Source of the DNA: Lysobacteraceae bacterium
GTDB lineage: Bacteria; Patescibacteriota; Patescibacteriia; JAACEG01
Length of the DNA stretch: 11,737 nucleotides
Assembly (NCBI GenBank): GCA_011682665.1
Contig: JAACEG010000007.1
Coordinates: forward strand, 1 to 11,737
Reading direction: 5' to 3'
The position numbers and the translations under genes were made by a program. Position 1 is the first letter of the stretch; each line of letters starts with the position of its first letter. Below the pieces are notes generated by a model. It was not told the origin of the DNA, did no database searches, and saw only the letters and a list, made by a program, of their open reading frames with translations. Positions 5,882 to 11,737 of this stretch are shown in pieces.

Positions 5882-6622
5882 ATGCAAAATAAAAATCAAA
5901 AAGAAAATTTGAATGAAGAAAAAAAATTAGATCAGGACTTGGAGAGTGAATTAGAAATTGAAGAAGAAAATAATTTAGATGAAGACAAATTAACAAGAAA
6001 GCAAAAAGAGTTAGAGGATAAGGAAGAAGATTTATCAATTATAGAAAAAGAAGCTAATAATCAAGATGAAAATGATAATTTCAATAATAAAATAAAATAT
6101 GTCAGAATTCAACTTCTGAAAATAAAAAGCCAAATAGAACAAATATTAAAATATTTAGAAGATATCGGCGTTTTATCTAACGAAGTGGAGTTTTCAAAAG
6201 ATGAAAAAGAAAATATTAGTCTAAACAATATAAAAGAAACAGATGGGCAAAAAATTATAGAAGGAGTTTTTAATGGAGAAGAAATGATAGGACCTGACGG
6301 CAAACATTATAGTATTTCTTCTAATTATGCTTCAAAATCAAAATTAGTGGAAGGGGATGTTTTGAAGTTAATCATTGACTCTGATGGAACTTTTATTTAT
6401 AAACAAATCGGTCCAATTGAACGAAAAAGAGTATTTTGTATTTTGGTTGAAAATGAAGACAATAACCAATATTATGCGATGAACGACGATGGTAAATGGA
6501 AAATTTTGAAATCGTCTGTTACTTATTTTAAGGGCGAGCCAGGAGACGAAATAATTATTTTAATTCCTAAAGATCATAAAAGCCAATGGGCGGCTGTTGA
6601 AAATATAATAAAAAAATCATAA
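5882..6622 (+). CDS. Conserved CPR protein of unknown function (acidic coil plus two beta modules)
   Basis: A 246-residue protein that I know only as a conserved uncharacterised family in CPR genomes. Residues 1-70 are strongly acidic and low-complexity (Glu/Asp/Asn/Lys). Residues 72-98 form a helix or short coiled coil (IKYVRIQLLKIKSQIEQILKYL). Residues 123-176 look like a small beta domain: QKIIEGVFNGEEMIGPDGKH, then YASKSKLVEGDVLKLII and GTFIYKQIGP. Residues 180-242 look like a second one: RKRVFCILVE, WKILKSSVTYFKGEPGDEIIILIP, WAAVENII. The VEGDVLKL and KGEPGDEIIILIP strands recall small barrel folds, but that is inference. No signal peptide or membrane segment is seen. It begins 35 bp after rpoD without a visible promoter, so it is probably co-transcribed. 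A role tied to transcription is possible but unproven. Confidence 0.75.
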   Translation: MQNKNQKENLNEEKKLDQDLESELEIEEENNLDEDKLTRKQKELEDKEEDLSIIEKEANNQDENDNFNNKIKYVRIQLLKIKSQIEQILKYLEDIGVLSNEVEFSKDEKENISLNNIKETDGQKIIEGVFNGEEMIGPDGKHYSISSNYASKSKLVEGDVLKLIIDSDGTFIYKQIGPIERKRVFCILVENEDNNQYYAMNDDGKWKILKSSVTYFKGEPGDEIIILIPKDHKSQWAAVENIIKKS

Positions 6623-6623
6623 T

Positions 6624-6689
6624 ATTATTGTGAAGTTTTTGTGATTTTTAGGATATTTGGGATAAAAATTTAAAAATTATCACAATAAT
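6624..6689. repeat. Inverted repeat upstream of dnaX
   Basis: ATTATTGTGA (6624-6633) is matched exactly by TCACAATAAT (6680-6689). Between and after them lie degenerate related pieces, such as TTAGGAT (6657-6663) against ATCCTAA (6716-6722), and a run of AATAATC / AATCATT units up to 6728. The whole 112-bp gap before dnaX (6623-6734) looks like one imperfect palindromic repeat region. No confident promoter can be drawn inside it. Confidence 0.5.
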
Positions 6690-6734
6690 TTCAATAATCA
6701 TAACTATCCTAATCATTCTAATAATCCCAATTTT

Positions 6735-8336
6735 ATGGCTGCTTTATATCAAAAATATAGACCTCAGTTTTTTTCAGAAGTTGTTGGGCAAGAGCCTATA
6801 AAAAAAATTTTAACCCAAGAAATTAAGAAGCAGAAAATAGCTCACAGTTTTTTATTTGTTGGACCGCGGGGAATTGGTAAAACAACTTTAGCGCGAATTT
6901 TAGCAAAATCTTTAAATTGTGAAAAAAGAAAAGAAGGAGAATTTGAGCCTTGCAATCAATGCGCGAGTTGTAAATCAATTAATGCGGGGAGTGATTTAGA
7001 TATAATAGAAATTGACGCTGCTTCGCACACAGGCGTTGATAATGTTCGAGAAAATATTATCTCTGTTTCTAGAACCGCGCCTGTCCTAAATAAATATAAG
7101 GTTTTTATTATTGATGAAGCGCATATGCTTTCAATATCAGCTTTTAATGCTTTATTGAAAACCTTAGAAGAACCTCCTAAGAATGTAATTTTTATTTTAG
7201 CAACGACGGAAGCGCAAAAAGTTCCACAAACTATAATTTCCAGATGTCAAAGACTTGACTTTAAAAAAATATCTTTTGATGATACAGTAAAATGTTTAAA
7301 GAAAATATGCGCTAAGGAAAAAATAAAAGTTGATATAGATATCTTAAAAAATATCGCTTATCTTTCAGAAGGATGTCTGCGGGACGCTGAGAGTTTATTA
7401 GGCCAAATTTTAGTATTAGACGACAAAAGAATAACTAAAGAACAGGTAGAAGCGATTATGCCGACGACAAATATTAGTTTAATTTTTTCTTTAATGGAAC
7501 TTTTGGTTAAAGGCGATAGAAAAGAAAGTATTAGATTGATTAATAAAGCTTTAGGACAAGGCATTGATTTGCAAATGTTGTCGCAAAGTTTTATTGAATT
7601 GCTAAGGAAAATTTTGCTATATAAAATTGATCCAAGTTTAGAAGAATTTAGCCAGGAATTTGATAATGAAAACAAAAGAAAAATTAACAGTTTCAGCCAA
7701 AGCTTGGAGGAAGAACAAATTTGTTCAATAATTGAAATATTTAAAAAACGTTTATTGGAAATAGAATTCGCAAAAATTATCCAATTACCATTAGAAATGG
7801 CAGTAATTGAGGTTTGTTTATTATTTAATAATAAAGAGAAGAATACAAAAATAAAAGAAGATGAAAATAATGGAAAGAACAAAGATTCTGATAAAGAATT
7901 GGGTAAGCGAAAATTTTTTAAAAAGGAAGATCAATCATTAAATAAAAAAAACAAAAGTAATTTGTTAGATAAAAAAGAAATAAATAATCTAAATAAAGAA
8001 ATTAGAATGCAGGATATTCAATTTAATTGGTCAAATATAATAAACGAAATTAAAAAGTATAATAATTCTTTATCTTCTGTATTGAAAGCAAGCGTTTTGC
8101 AAAAGATTTCTAAGAATGTTTTGACTCTTGCTTTTCAGTTTAAGTTTCATCAAGAAAAAATGAAAGAACTGAAAAACAAAATTATTGTTGAAAATGTAAT
8201 CAAAGAAAGGATAGGAGTTTTGGTTACAATTAATCCTATTTTTGATAGAGAAATAAACAATAACAATCCAAAAAATAGGAATAAAAATATTTTGGGAGCG
8301 ATGAATGAAGTCTTCGGAGATGATATTATTGATTGA
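6735..8336 (+). CDS. dnaX: DNA polymerase III subunit gamma/tau
   Basis: A 533-residue clamp-loader ATPase that loads the beta clamp and, as tau, links the polymerase core to the helicase. Visible motifs are: N-terminal ALYQKYRPQFFSEVVGQE (3-20); Walker A GPRGIGKT (43-50); a zinc site of Cys62, Cys73, Cys76 and Cys79; Walker B VFIIDEAH (123-130); sensor 1 ATT (156-158); the SRC motif with the arginine finger Arg170; and sensor 2 GCLRDAES (213-220). The collar domain is about 240-365. A Lys/Asn-rich linker spans 366-425. A C-terminal domain (430-500, FNWSNIINEIKK ... LTLAFQFKFHQEKM) follows, as in tau. A slippery A-run in the linker may also give a gamma-like short form. The start fits the family consensus. 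The TGA stop is four bases before a tRNA gene; the usual ybaB/recR partners are absent. Confidence 0.96.
   Translation: MAALYQKYRPQFFSEVVGQEPIKKILTQEIKKQKIAHSFLFVGPRGIGKTTLARILAKSLNCEKRKEGEFEPCNQCASCKSINAGSDLDIIEIDAASHTGVDNVRENIISVSRTAPVLNKYKVFIIDEAHMLSISAFNALLKTLEEPPKNVIFILATTEAQKVPQTIISRCQRLDFKKISFDDTVKCLKKICAKEKIKVDIDILKNIAYLSEGCLRDAESLLGQILVLDDKRITKEQVEAIMPTTNISLIFSLMELLVKGDRKESIRLINKALGQGIDLQMLSQSFIELLRKILLYKIDPSLEEFSQEFDNENKRKINSFSQSLEEEQICSIIEIFKKRLLEIEFAKIIQLPLEMAVIEVCLLFNNKEKNTKIKEDENNGKNKDSDKELGKRKFFKKEDQSLNKKNKSNLLDKKEINNLNKEIRMQDIQFNWSNIINEIKKYNNSLSSVLKASVLQKISKNVLTLAFQFKFHQEKMKELKNKIIVENVIKERIGVLVTINPIFDREINNNNPKNRNKNILGAMNEVFGDDIID
7946..7960 (+). other. dnaX: Putative -1 programmed frameshift site in dnaX
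   Basis: The heptamer A AAA AAC (7946-7952) sits in the X XXY YYZ register relative to the dnaX frame (codons AAA AAA AAC for residues 404-406). After a -1 slip the next codons are CAA, AAG and the stop TAA (7958-7960), giving a product of about 408 residues that lacks the tau-specific domain. A purine block AGGAAG (7924-7929) lies 16 bases upstream and might act as the Shine-Dalgarno-like stimulator known for E. coli dnaX. A-runs are common in this genome, so chance is a real alternative. Confidence 0.4.
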
Positions 8337-8340
8337 ATGA

Positions 8341-8414
8341 TCGGGGATCGTCTAATGGTAGGACATTTGGTTCTGGTCCAAAAAATCGGGGTTCAAATCC
8401 CTGTCCCCGAGCCA
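8341..8414 (+). tRNA. tRNA-Gln (anticodon CTG)
   Basis: A complete cloverleaf. The acceptor stem is TCGGGGA (8341-8347) with TCCCCGA (8404-8410). The D-arm lies around TCTAATGGTAGGA. The anticodon stem TTTGG/CCAAA (8366-8370, 8378-8382) encloses the loop TTCTGGT with anticodon CTG (8373-8375), which reads CAG. The T-arm CGGGG/CCCTG (8387-8391, 8399-8403) has loop TTCAAAT. The discriminator is G (8411), as expected for glutamine tRNAs, and CCA is encoded (8412-8414). It begins four bases after the dnaX stop, so it may be processed from the dnaX transcript. Confidence 0.96.
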
Positions 8415-8440
8415 TCCTTTGCTAAAGCTACGGAATGGCT
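8410..8440. repeat. Hairpin repeat overlapping the 3' end of tRNA-Gln
   Basis: AGCCATCC (8410-8417) pairs with GG-A-ATGGCT (8432-8440) with one bulged base, enclosing TTTGCTAAAGCTAC. The left arm uses the last acceptor base, the discriminator and the CCA of the tRNA. The sequence CTTTGCTAAAGCTACGGA looks like part of a dispersed hairpin repeat that I associate with CPR genomes (from memory). There is no T-tract after it. Confidence 0.5.
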
Positions 8441-8473
8441 TTGAAATGTTTGAAAATTATATTTCATTAGCTA

Positions 8474-8600
8474 TGGTAATATAAATTTAATAATGATAAT
8501 TGCCTCATCGGTGGCCTGTCGTTGGAGCAAGGACGGTAGATTTTAATTCAGTGGATTAAGGTTTGCTTCTTTATCTCTTAATTTTTCGCAAAAATTAAAT
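8474..8600 (+). ncRNA. Candidate small RNA or structured leader (unassigned)
   Basis: An extended -10-like element TGGTAATAT (8474-8482) precedes a GC-richer patch (about 8499-8537) in otherwise AT-rich DNA. The patch has possible hairpins, such as GCC-TCATCGGT-GGC (8502-8515) and TTAAT-TCAGTGG-ATTAA (8543-8559). It is followed by a perfect 9-bp hairpin, TTAATTTTT-CGC-AAAAATTAA (8578-8598). No reading frame of useful length covers it and no known RNA family is recognised. It may be a short RNA of about 110 bases, the leader of the small gene at 8653, or remains of an older element. Confidence 0.25.
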
Positions 8601-8628
8601 TGCTGTTTGGGATAATATATGTTATTAT
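8600..8628 (+). promoter_or_regulatory. Promoter for the small membrane peptide
   Basis: TTGCTG (8600-8605), a 17-base spacer, TATTAT (8623-8628). The start would be near 8635, about 18 bases before the ATG at 8653. It directly follows the 8578-8598 hairpin. Confidence 0.45.
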
Positions 8629-8652
8629 AAATTAAAATATAAAAGTAAATTT

Positions 8653-8754
8653 ATGAAGTATTCAAATTCCAATAGAATTATAACGATAATTTTTATATCA
8701 GCTGTTATTATTTTATTAATGGCAATTAGTTTTTCTTTAATATTTAGACATTGA
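8653..8754 (+). CDS. Small single-pass membrane peptide (33 aa), hypothetical
   Basis: ATG at 8653 to TGA at 8752-8754 encodes 33 residues. They comprise a short polar N-terminus (MKYSNSNR), one hydrophobic segment of about 22 residues (IITIIFISAVIILLMAISFSLI) and the end FRH. The N-terminal positive charge suggests an outward C-terminus. A well-placed promoter lies just upstream. The stop codon overlaps the likely -35 box of the next gene. In AT-rich DNA, T-rich stretches readily give false hydrophobic peptides, so this is uncertain; no function is proposed. Confidence 0.4.
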   Translation: MKYSNSNRIITIIFISAVIILLMAISFSLIFRH

Positions 8755-8779
8755 TTTTTTAGATAGTAAATAATATTTT
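8751..8779 (+). promoter_or_regulatory. Possible promoter for the SPFH gene
   Basis: TTGATT (8751-8756), a 17-base spacer, TATTTT (8774-8779). The start would be near 8786, only a few bases before the GTG at 8793; a downstream start (ATG at 8928) would leave a normal leader. Confidence 0.35.
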
Positions 8780-8792
8780 ATATATTGAATTT

Positions 8793-9794
8793 GTGCGACA
8801 AAAAGTATATCAAATATTTTTAGCAATTTTTTTTATTTTAATTATTATATTAGGGAAAAATATTTTTCCTTTCTTAATTATTATTATTATTTTATTTGTT
8901 ATAAATATTATTAATAAAAAAAAATTTATGAATAGAGAAAATGTCATTAATATGAATTCAAATTTTAATTTAGCGCGATTTAGAAAAGGGAGTATAATCA
9001 TTTTAATAATTTTATTTTTAATTATTTTCGGATTTTTTTCTATTGTGATTATTCCCGCTGGAGAAACAGGTGTTTATCATCTTTTTGGAAACGTTTATGA
9101 TAAAGAAATGTCGTCAGGACTTCATTTTAAAAATCCTTTAGCTCTTGTTACAAAAATGAGTATTAGGACAGAAGAATATACAATGAGTGCTACTAAGAGC
9201 GAGGGGTATATTAAATCAGCTGATGCTATTAAAGCTTTAACTAAAGAGGGCTTAGAAGTTGATTTAGATATAACTGTTTTATATCATTTAGAGGAAGAAA
9301 AAGCTTCAGATGTATTTAAAAATGTGGGGCTTGATTATGTTGAAAAAATAATTCGTCCAAGTATTAGGAGTGGCATAAGAGAAGTTGTCGCTAATTATGA
9401 AGCTAAAGATATTTATTCAGAAAAAAGACAAGAAGCTACTGGAGAAATTTTAGCTAAATTAAAAGAAGATATTAATCAACGTGGTATTATTATTGAAGAA
9501 GTTTTATTGCGAAATGTGAATTTGCCAGCAAAACTTTCTAACGCTATTCAGGAAAAATTAACTGCCGAACAGGAAGCGCAAAAATATGATTTTATTTTAC
9601 AAAAAGAAAAGAAAGAAGCTGAAAGAAAAAGAATTGAAGCCGCAGGTCAGCGCGATGCGCAAAAAATTATTAATGAAAGTTTGACAACAAAATATTTAAA
9701 TTATCTTTATATTAAGAATCTTAAAGATCGCAAAGGAACAATTTATATCCCTATAAATCCTTCTACAGGTATGCCAGTATTTAAAGGACTATAA
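8793..9794 (+). CDS. SPFH/prohibitin-family membrane protein
   Basis: A 333-residue member of the stomatin/prohibitin/flotillin/HflK superfamily. Such proteins form large membrane-bound rings that organise the membrane or govern membrane proteases. Residues 8-40 and 67-88 are hydrophobic, the second directly before the SPFH domain. The domain starts IPAGETGVYHLFGNVYDKEMSSGLHF (87-112), followed by MSIRTEEYTM (122-131) and VDLDITVLYHL (156-166). YVEKIIRPSIRSGIREVVANYEAKDIYSEKR (182-212) follows, with the family's late strand RGIIIEEVLLRNVNLP (230-245). A charged coiled coil (about 250-297) ends in YLNYLYIKNL and a short IPINPSTGMP tail. The closest match in style is prohibitin. The start is uncertain: the GTG at 8793 adds a second membrane segment, while ATG codons at 8928 or 8952 would give the usual single-anchor form. 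No protease neighbour is present. Confidence 0.88.
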   Translation: MRQKVYQIFLAIFFILIIILGKNIFPFLIIIIILFVINIINKKKFMNRENVINMNSNFNLARFRKGSIIILIILFLIIFGFFSIVIIPAGETGVYHLFGNVYDKEMSSGLHFKNPLALVTKMSIRTEEYTMSATKSEGYIKSADAIKALTKEGLEVDLDITVLYHLEEEKASDVFKNVGLDYVEKIIRPSIRSGIREVVANYEAKDIYSEKRQEATGEILAKLKEDINQRGIIIEEVLLRNVNLPAKLSNAIQEKLTAEQEAQKYDFILQKEKKEAERKRIEAAGQRDAQKIINESLTTKYLNYLYIKNLKDRKGTIYIPINPSTGMPVFKGL

Positions 9795-9834
9795 GATATA
9801 ATTTTCAATTTTTAAATTATTTATTTTTTTGTTT

Positions 9835-9840
9835 TATAAT
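9835..9840 (+). promoter_or_regulatory. Possible -10 box for ftsE
   Basis: TATAAT at 9835-9840, 42 bases before the ftsE ATG. Only a weak -35 candidate (TTAAAT, 9812-9817, 17-base spacer) is visible. The surrounding 87-bp gap is nearly pure A/T. Confidence 0.3.
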
Positions 9841-9881
9841 TTTTATTTATAATAAATTTAAAAATATAAAAATTATTTAAA

Positions 9882-10562
9882 ATGGTTAGATTTGAAAACA
9901 CAACAAAAATTTATTCGCCGAATATAGTTGGGATTGAAGATATTAATTTATATATTAAACCAAGAGAATTTGTTTCTATTGTCGGGCAAAGTGGAGCAGG
10001 GAAAAGTACTTTAGTAAAACTTCTTATTGCCGAGGAGAAGCCTACCAGTGGGCGTGTTATTGTAGGGGGATGGGATATTACGCATATTAAGAGAAGCAAA
10101 ATTCCGATTTTGCGGAGACAGATTGGAGTTGTTTTTCAGGATTTCAAACTTTTACCACAAAAAACTATTTTTGAAAATATTGCTTTTGCTTCTGAGGTAT
10201 GCGGAGTTCCGCGAAAAAAAATAAAAAAAACAGTCCCGCAAGCTTTAAATATAGTCGGGCTTAATGATAAGAGCAATCGTTATCCTTTTCAACTTTCTGG
10301 CGGTGAAAAACAAAGAGTTGTTATAGCGCGGTCATTAGTGCATCGCCCAAAGCTTTTAATCGCTGATGAACCGACTGGAAATCTGGATTCATTTAACGCG
10401 GAGGAAATTGTTAATTTGCTTTTGAGAATAAATGATTTTGGCACAACGGTTATTTTAGTAACGCATAATCACGATATTGTTAATTCCTTAAATAAAAGGG
10501 TGGTTGTGTTAGAAGGAGGCAGGATCGTGGATGATAAGAAAAGAGGGAAATACCATATATAA
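9882..10562 (+). CDS. ftsE: Cell division ATP-binding protein FtsE
   Basis: A 226-residue ABC ATPase that, with FtsX, forms the divisome complex that activates peptidoglycan hydrolases. Motifs: Walker A GQSGAGKST (35-43), Q-loop Gln86 in VVFQDFKLLP (83-92), ABC signature LSGGEKQR (138-145), Walker B LLIADEPTGNLD (158-169) with Glu163, and switch His195 in VTHNHDIV (193-200). FtsE-like features include VRFENTTKIYSP at the start, FKLLPQKTIFENIAF around the Q-loop, and VVVLEGGRIV (207-216). The size matches the family. The ATG at 9882 begins the first core strand. ftsX follows, but after a 124-bp repeat rather than the usual overlap, so the pair is less tightly coupled than in most bacteria. Confidence 0.95.
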   Translation: MVRFENTTKIYSPNIVGIEDINLYIKPREFVSIVGQSGAGKSTLVKLLIAEEKPTSGRVIVGGWDITHIKRSKIPILRRQIGVVFQDFKLLPQKTIFENIAFASEVCGVPRKKIKKTVPQALNIVGLNDKSNRYPFQLSGGEKQRVVIARSLVHRPKLLIADEPTGNLDSFNAEEIVNLLLRINDFGTTVILVTHNHDIVNSLNKRVVVLEGGRIVDDKKRGKYHI

Positions 10563-10680
10563 TTTTCAATTTTCAATTTTCAATAAATTTACAATGATTT
10601 AATTTTCAATTATTAAAACATTAAGCCATTGAAAAATTAAAAATTGTTTAGAAATTGAAAATTAGAGATTGAAAATTAAT
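10563..10680. repeat. AATTTTCAA / TTGAAAATT imperfect inverted repeat between ftsE and ftsX
   Basis: The left side holds tandem ATTTTCA units directly after the ftsE stop (10563-10584), then TTTAATTTTCAATTATTAAAAC. The right side holds the opposite sense: CATTGAAAAATTAAAAATTG, GAAATTGAAAATTAG and GATTGAAAATTAATT. Folded, it would form a long AT-rich hairpin. The same unit occurs at 1919-2060 and, briefly, at 9799-9812. It looks like a dispersed non-coding element inserted between two genes that are normally adjacent. Confidence 0.7.
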
Positions 10681-10686
10681 TTTATT

Positions 10687-11589
10687 ATGTTTTTTAGAAT
10701 TATACAATTTGCTTTTCAGGATTTTTATCGCAATTTTTGGCTTGCTATAATAACAATAACAATGTTAGTTGTTACATTATTTTCAGTGACAGCTTTAGTA
10801 AGTTTAAATGTTGTGTCTGATCAATTGGTTAAATCAATAGAAAATAAGATTGATGTGACTGTGTATTTTAAACAGGATGTTGATGAATCACAAATTTTAA
10901 AAACAAGAATTGGAATTCTGAGTTTGCCTGAGGTCAAAAAGGTGACTTTTGTTAATAAAAATGAAGCTTTGGTTTGGTTAAAAGAAAAATATAAAAATAA
11001 TCAATCTATATTATCATCAGTTGAAATATTAGATAAAAATCCTCTCCCAAACTTTTTTATTATTAAAGCTAAAAATTCTGAAGATTATCCGAAAATTTTA
11101 GATGAATTAAATAAGGATGAATACAATAAAATTATTAAGAAAAAAGGTTTTAACGATCATAAAATTTTTATAAATAAAATTTCTTTTATAAAAGATAAAA
11201 CAAAAAAAATGGGCATTATTATTATTGCCATTTTTAGTTTTATTGCTTCTTTAATTGTTTTTAACACGGTGCGTATTGCTATTTATACGCACAGAAATGA
11301 AATAAAAATTATGCGATTAGTCGGAGCAAGCGATTGGTTTATTCGCGCGCCTTTTCTTCTGGAAGAATTTTTTTACGCTTTTATTAGTTTATTGATTCTA
11401 ATGTCTTTTTTTTATCCATTATTAAATTTTATCCAACCTCATCTTAATTACTTTTTAGAATATAATTTTGATTTAATTTCTTATTTTAAAAATAATCTTT
11501 TTTTTATTTTTGGTTCAGAATTTGTGGCTGTTATTTTAATAAATATGATATCTTCTTTCTTAGCTATAAAGAAATATTTAAAGGTTTAG
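10687..11589 (+). CDS. ftsX: Cell division protein FtsX
   Basis: A 300-residue integral membrane partner of FtsE. Its extracellular domain contacts peptidoglycan hydrolase regulators. The layout is classical: a cytoplasmic N-terminus (FRIIQFAFQDFYRNFWLA), TM1 at about 19-42, an extracellular domain at about 45-172 (DVTVYFKQDVDESQILK, LPEVKKVTFVNKNEAL, NPLPNFFIIKA), and TM2-TM4 at about 176-198, 222-248 and 272-295. The conserved cytoplasmic motif RNEIKIMRLVGASDWFIRAPFLLE (203-226) lies between TM2 and TM3. I chose the ATG at 10687. An in-frame TTG at 10669 would add six residues, but that codon belongs to the upstream AATTGAAA repeat. No ribosome binding site beyond the repeat's purines is clear. 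No terminator follows before the repeats at 11606. Confidence 0.93.
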   Translation: MFFRIIQFAFQDFYRNFWLAIITITMLVVTLFSVTALVSLNVVSDQLVKSIENKIDVTVYFKQDVDESQILKTRIGILSLPEVKKVTFVNKNEALVWLKEKYKNNQSILSSVEILDKNPLPNFFIIKAKNSEDYPKILDELNKDEYNKIIKKKGFNDHKIFINKISFIKDKTKKMGIIIIAIFSFIASLIVFNTVRIAIYTHRNEIKIMRLVGASDWFIRAPFLLEEFFYAFISLLILMSFFYPLLNFIQPHLNYFLEYNFDLISYFKNNLFFIFGSEFVAVILINMISSFLAIKKYLKV

Positions 11590-11605
11590 ATCGTTTTATT
11601 TTCTT

Positions 11606-11680
11606 CTGCTATTCCCACATCATTACTGTCATTCCCGTTTTCCCTTCTGTCATTCCCGCTTTTCCTTCTGTCATTCCCAC
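11606..11680. repeat. Tandem 20-21 bp repeat, four units
   Basis: Units begin at 11606 (CTGCTATTCCCAC), 11626 (CTGTCATTCCCGTTTTCCCT), 11647 (CTGTCATTCCCGCTTTTCCT) and 11668 (CTGTCATTCCCACGAAGG). Steps are 20, 21 and 21 bases. The shared core GTCATTCCC is the end sequence of the palindrome that follows, and the last unit is its left arm. Confidence 0.75.
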
Positions 11681-11737
11681 GAAGGGGAATCTCATGTCCA
11701 TTGTGCGAAATGAGATTACCGCCTTCGCGGGAATGAC
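11670..11737. repeat. Long palindromic intergenic repeat at the window edge
   Basis: The left arm is 11670-11695, starting GTCATTCCCACGAAGG and ending AATCTCAT. The right arm is 11710-11737, its inverted copy ending CGCGGGAATGAC. They match over about 26-28 bases with one substitution and a small indel region, around a 14-base loop. The end GTCATT is shared with the palindrome core at 1148-1175. It resembles the TCATTCCCGCGAAGGCGGGAATC class of bacterial interspersed repeats. It may continue past the window. Confidence 0.8.

Noticed and set aside
5882..6622. Reading the acidic protein after rpoD as an anti-sigma factor
   Set aside because: No anti-sigma domain, membrane anchor or zinc motif can be seen; position alone is not enough.
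7358..7882. A 174-residue minus-strand frame antisense to dnaX
   Set aside because: A shadow of the dnaX collar and linker coding region, with no domain pattern of its own.
11606..11737. CRISPR array
   Set aside because: The 20-21 bp units are contiguous with no unique spacers and end in a palindrome; no cas gene is nearby.
1..11737. Alternative genetic code with TGA as glycine
   Set aside because: dnaX ends at a TGA, and reading on would translate the tRNA gene four bases later; no frame needs TGA as a sense codon.

Overview
This window is very AT-rich and every gene I can support lies on the + strand. It looks like a chromosome segment of a Candidate Phyla Radiation (Patescibacteria, Parcubacteria-like) bacterium. 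The reasons are the base composition, the Lys/Asn/Ile-rich proteins, weak ribosome binding sites, a translin-family protein, two conserved proteins that I associate with this group, and intergenic palindromic repeats built from TCATTGC / TCATTCCC and AATTGAAA motifs. TGA acts as a stop: the dnaX reading frame ends in TGA just before a tRNA. The standard bacterial code therefore applies, not the TGA=Gly code of Gracilibacteria/SR1. The taxonomic placement is inference from memory; no search was run.

Layout. 1-1200: the 3' end of a larger protein with a helix-turn-helix tail, a GNAT acetyltransferase behind its own promoter, and a 75-bp palindromic repeat. 1216-3430: a DJ-1/PfpI protein, then the ribosomal stalk genes rplJ and rplL. 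rplJ is preceded by a strong promoter, an L10 leader RNA and a terminator that competes with the leader's closing helix; repeat debris lies between the terminator and the rplJ start. rplL has its own extended -10 promoter and a strong terminator. 3505-4428: a translin-family protein three bases ahead of a small conserved protein. 4491-6622: the primary sigma factor with an unusual lysine-rich N-terminal tail, then a conserved protein of unknown function. 6735-8414: dnaX (DNA polymerase III clamp-loader subunit) with a plausible -1 frameshift site in its linker, and a tRNA-Gln(CUG) four bases after its stop. 8415-8792: a non-coding stretch with a hairpin on the tRNA 3' end, an unexplained GC-richer patch that may be a small RNA, and a 33-residue membrane peptide. 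8793-11589: an SPFH/prohibitin-like membrane protein and the division pair ftsE-ftsX, split by an AATTTTCAA-type repeat. 11606-11737: four tandem 20-21 bp units running into a long palindrome at the window edge.

Most of the window is core information processing (ribosome stalk, sigma factor, clamp loader, tRNA) and envelope or division functions. I see no defence system, phage, transposase or CRISPR array. The most interesting items are the leader/terminator switch before rplJ, the putative dnaX frameshift, the bacterial translin pair, the histone-like tail on the sigma factor, and the 8489-8600 RNA candidate.
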